From HTCC5015 sp051747425 (GTDB lineage: Bacteria; Pseudomonadota; Gammaproteobacteria; HTCC5015): a DNA stretch of 64,000 nucleotides. Where the stretch lies: contig JBNJGD010000004.1 in assembly GCA_051747425.1 (NCBI GenBank), positions 1 to 64,000 of the forward strand. Direction: 5' to 3'. How positions within the stretch are numbered: position 1 is the stretch's first letter; each line of letters begins with the position of its first letter. A program made the position numbers and the translations under genes. Of the stretch, positions 62,704 through 64,000 are shown piece after piece. The notes under the pieces were generated by a model. That model was not told the DNA's origin. It saw only the letters and a program-made list of their open reading frames with translations, and ran no database searches.

Positions 62704-63438
62704 TTAAAAACTCAGGTGAACGCCCAGGGGAATATGATCCGAGAGCTGGCGCCAGGGTTGCCCGGTCAGCTTCTCAGCGTAGTGCACTGTCAGGCCGCGG
62801 GTATAAACGCGGTCCACTTTCAGTATCGGCAACCAGGCGGGAAAGCTGGCTGGAAGACGACCATGGTATTGCTCAAAGGCTTCACTGACTTCGCTGTTCT
62901 GTTGCAGGTAGCGATCGCAGCGGTGGCTCCAGTCGTTGAAATCGCCGGCGATAATCAGCGCTTCGTCGTGGGGCACATGGGATTCGATACGATCCGAGAG
63001 CAGGCGAATCTGGCGCTGGCGCTCGCTTTCGAGCAAACCGAGATGGACGCAAATAATGTGTAGCGGCTCGCCCGGTACCGGTTCGACCACGCCATGGAGC
63101 AAACTGCGGCTGGCGTTGTGGCGGTCGGAGACATTGATGTTTTCCCAGCTGAGAAACGGGTAGCGGCTGAGAATGGCATTGCCGTGGTGACCATGCTGGT
63201 AGACCGCGTTCTTGCCATAGGCGGTGTGAGGCCAGAGGCTATCGGCGAGAAACTCCAGCTGTTCCTCGTCGGGCCACAAGTCGTGACGGTTGCGATGGTG
63301 GTGATGTTCGCCCTGCAACTCCTGCAGACAAACAATGTCGGCATTGGCCTCGCGCAGTGCCGCGCGCATCTCGTGCAACACCAGTCGGCGATTACCGACC
63401 CCGAAGCCCTTGTGCATATTATAGGTAATTAACTTCAT
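62704..63438 (-). CDS. ybhP: Endonuclease/exonuclease/phosphatase-family protein (YbhP-like)
   Basis: 244 residues from the ATG at 63438; longer starts read into the upstream gene. Metal-dependent EEP fold: TYNMHKG, VCLQELQGE (Glu), GNAILSRYP, CVHLGLLE (His), IAGDFNDW (Asp, Asn) and SDHIPL (Asp-His). The catalytic set is complete. As in E. coli ybhP-clsB, it is encoded next to a cardiolipin synthase with a 10-base gap. Substrate (nucleic acid or phospholipid head group) unknown. Confidence 0.87.
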   Translation of the reverse strand: MKLITYNMHKGFGVGNRRLVLHEMRAALREANADIVCLQELQGEHHHHRNRHDLWPDEEQLEFLADSLWPHTAYGKNAVYQHGHHGNAILSRYPFLSWENINVSDRHNASRSLLHGVVEPVPGEPLHIICVHLGLLESERQRQIRLLSDRIESHVPHDEALIIAGDFNDWSHRCDRYLQQNSEVSEAFEQYHGRLPASFPAWLPILKVDRVYTRGLTVHYAEKLTGQPWRQLSDHIPLGVHLSF

Positions 63439-63448
63439 TGATCGTCGA

Positions 63449-64000
63449 TTATATCCAGTAGCGGAGCAACAGGACCAGACGCCCGACCAGGCGCTTCCAC
63501 CAGACCAGCTTTCTGTGTCCTTCGCTTCCGACCTCTTTAGTCTGTCCCAGGTCGCGCAAAAACTGCTCGCCCAGGGCCTCGATATTGTGGCGCTGCCCAA
63601 GCACCACATCCACTTCCAGATCGTGGAGCAGACTGCGGTGATTGAGATTGCTCGACCCCACCGTACCCCAATCGTCAATCAACAGGGTCTTGGCGTGCAG
63701 AACACTGGGCTGGTATTCAAATACCCGCACTCCGTGACTCAACAACTGCCGATAGAAGTGCGACGACGCCCAGGGAATAAAAAACAGGTCGGAGTGTCCG
63801 GGCAGCAAAATTCGCACATCGACTCCCCTTTGGGCGGCGATACACAGCCCGCGCAACAGCCGGGAGTCGGGCAAAAAATAGGCATTGGTAATCCAGACGC
63901 GGCGGCGCGCGCGACCAATGTGACGCAACAGGCGGCGATGGTGCAGACGACGCAGCGGGCGGGTGTAGTTGAGCATGAACTGCCCCGACAAGGGCACGCT
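63449..64000 (-). CDS. clsB: Cardiolipin synthase ClsB-like, C-terminal part (cut by window edge)
   Basis: 183 residues are visible; the gene runs off the right edge, so the first HKD motif and the start are missing. The second HKD motif is present: HAKTLLIDDWGTVGSSNLNHRSL region (H-x-K-x4-D), and the stretch ITNAYFLPDSRLLRGL precedes it, typical of phospholipase-D-type cardiolipin synthases. Pairing with a YbhP-like gene supports ClsB rather than ClsA. Confidence 0.85.
   Translation of the reverse strand, partial: SVPLSGQFMLNYTRPLRRLHHRRLLRHIGRARRRVWITNAYFLPDSRLLRGLCIAAQRGVDVRILLPGHSDLFFIPWASSHFYRQLLSHGVRVFEYQPSVLHAKTLLIDDWGTVGSSNLNHRSLLHDLEVDVVLGQRHNIEALGEQFLRDLGQTKEVGSEGHRKLVWWKRLVGRLVLLLRYWI

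Noticed and set aside
1..64000. tRNA, rRNA, CRISPR arrays, riboswitches, prophage
   Set aside because: None recognised on either strand by eye; a covariance-model scan would be needed to exclude small RNAs.

Overview
The window reads as chromosome of a GC-rich, aerobic to microaerobic marine-type gammaproteobacterium. Evidence for this includes a TtpC-type TonB system, a cbb3 oxidase under an FNR/ANR regulator, OxyR with its redox cysteines at the Escherichia coli positions, QueF, MnmC and a CPD photolyase. The genus cannot be fixed from the sequence alone. Coding density is high, no gap exceeds 300 bases, and I see no rRNA, tRNA, CRISPR array or prophage. The only mobile DNA is the last 66 bases of an IS110-type transposase at the left edge.

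Left part (1-10 kb): a leftward six-gene TonB-energising operon (DUF3450, TtpC, ExbB, ExbD, TonB, TPR protein) preceded by a large TonB-dependent receptor and a beta-helix lipoprotein. A clear PhoB-type promoter (Pho box 5217-5234 plus a -10 ten bases further on) drives the TonB operon. A second Pho-like box faces an alpha/beta hydrolase at 10.1 kb. Together they suggest a phosphate-starvation uptake module.

10-20 kb: housekeeping genes (acnA, an HU-type protein, an LCM-type methyltransferase, mnmC, queF) plus an UndA-type diiron fatty-acid decarboxylase (1-alkene synthase). 19-26 kb: a set with an alkyl-DHAP-synthase-like flavoprotein, a GlpD-like dehydrogenase and an FGGY kinase with overlapping ends, a divergent AraC-type regulator and an SDR. 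The set looks like glycerol/DHAP chemistry feeding an unusual, perhaps ether-linked, lipid. 26-31 kb: a four-gene signalling cassette of membrane CheA-like kinase, CheY, CheX and a receiver-Ser/Thr kinase fusion.

31-40 kb: amidotransferase, D-amino-acid dehydrogenase, RND/MMPL transporter, oxyR, thioesterase, DUF523/DUF1722 protein and photolyase. Two families of intergenic inverted repeats occur here. 40-44 kb: a ferric-iron ABC transporter behind a Fur-box promoter.

44-59 kb: the oxygen-response block. An FNR/ANR regulator, hemN and ccoNOQP share an FNR site in the hemN-ccoN interval. The accessory genes ccoG and ccoHIS are split by a GST, a double GNAT protein, a GH3-family enzyme and a second GNAT-like protein. 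59-64 kb: an NAD-dependent reductase, a UspA-SulP pair, and a ybhP-clsB pair cut by the right edge.
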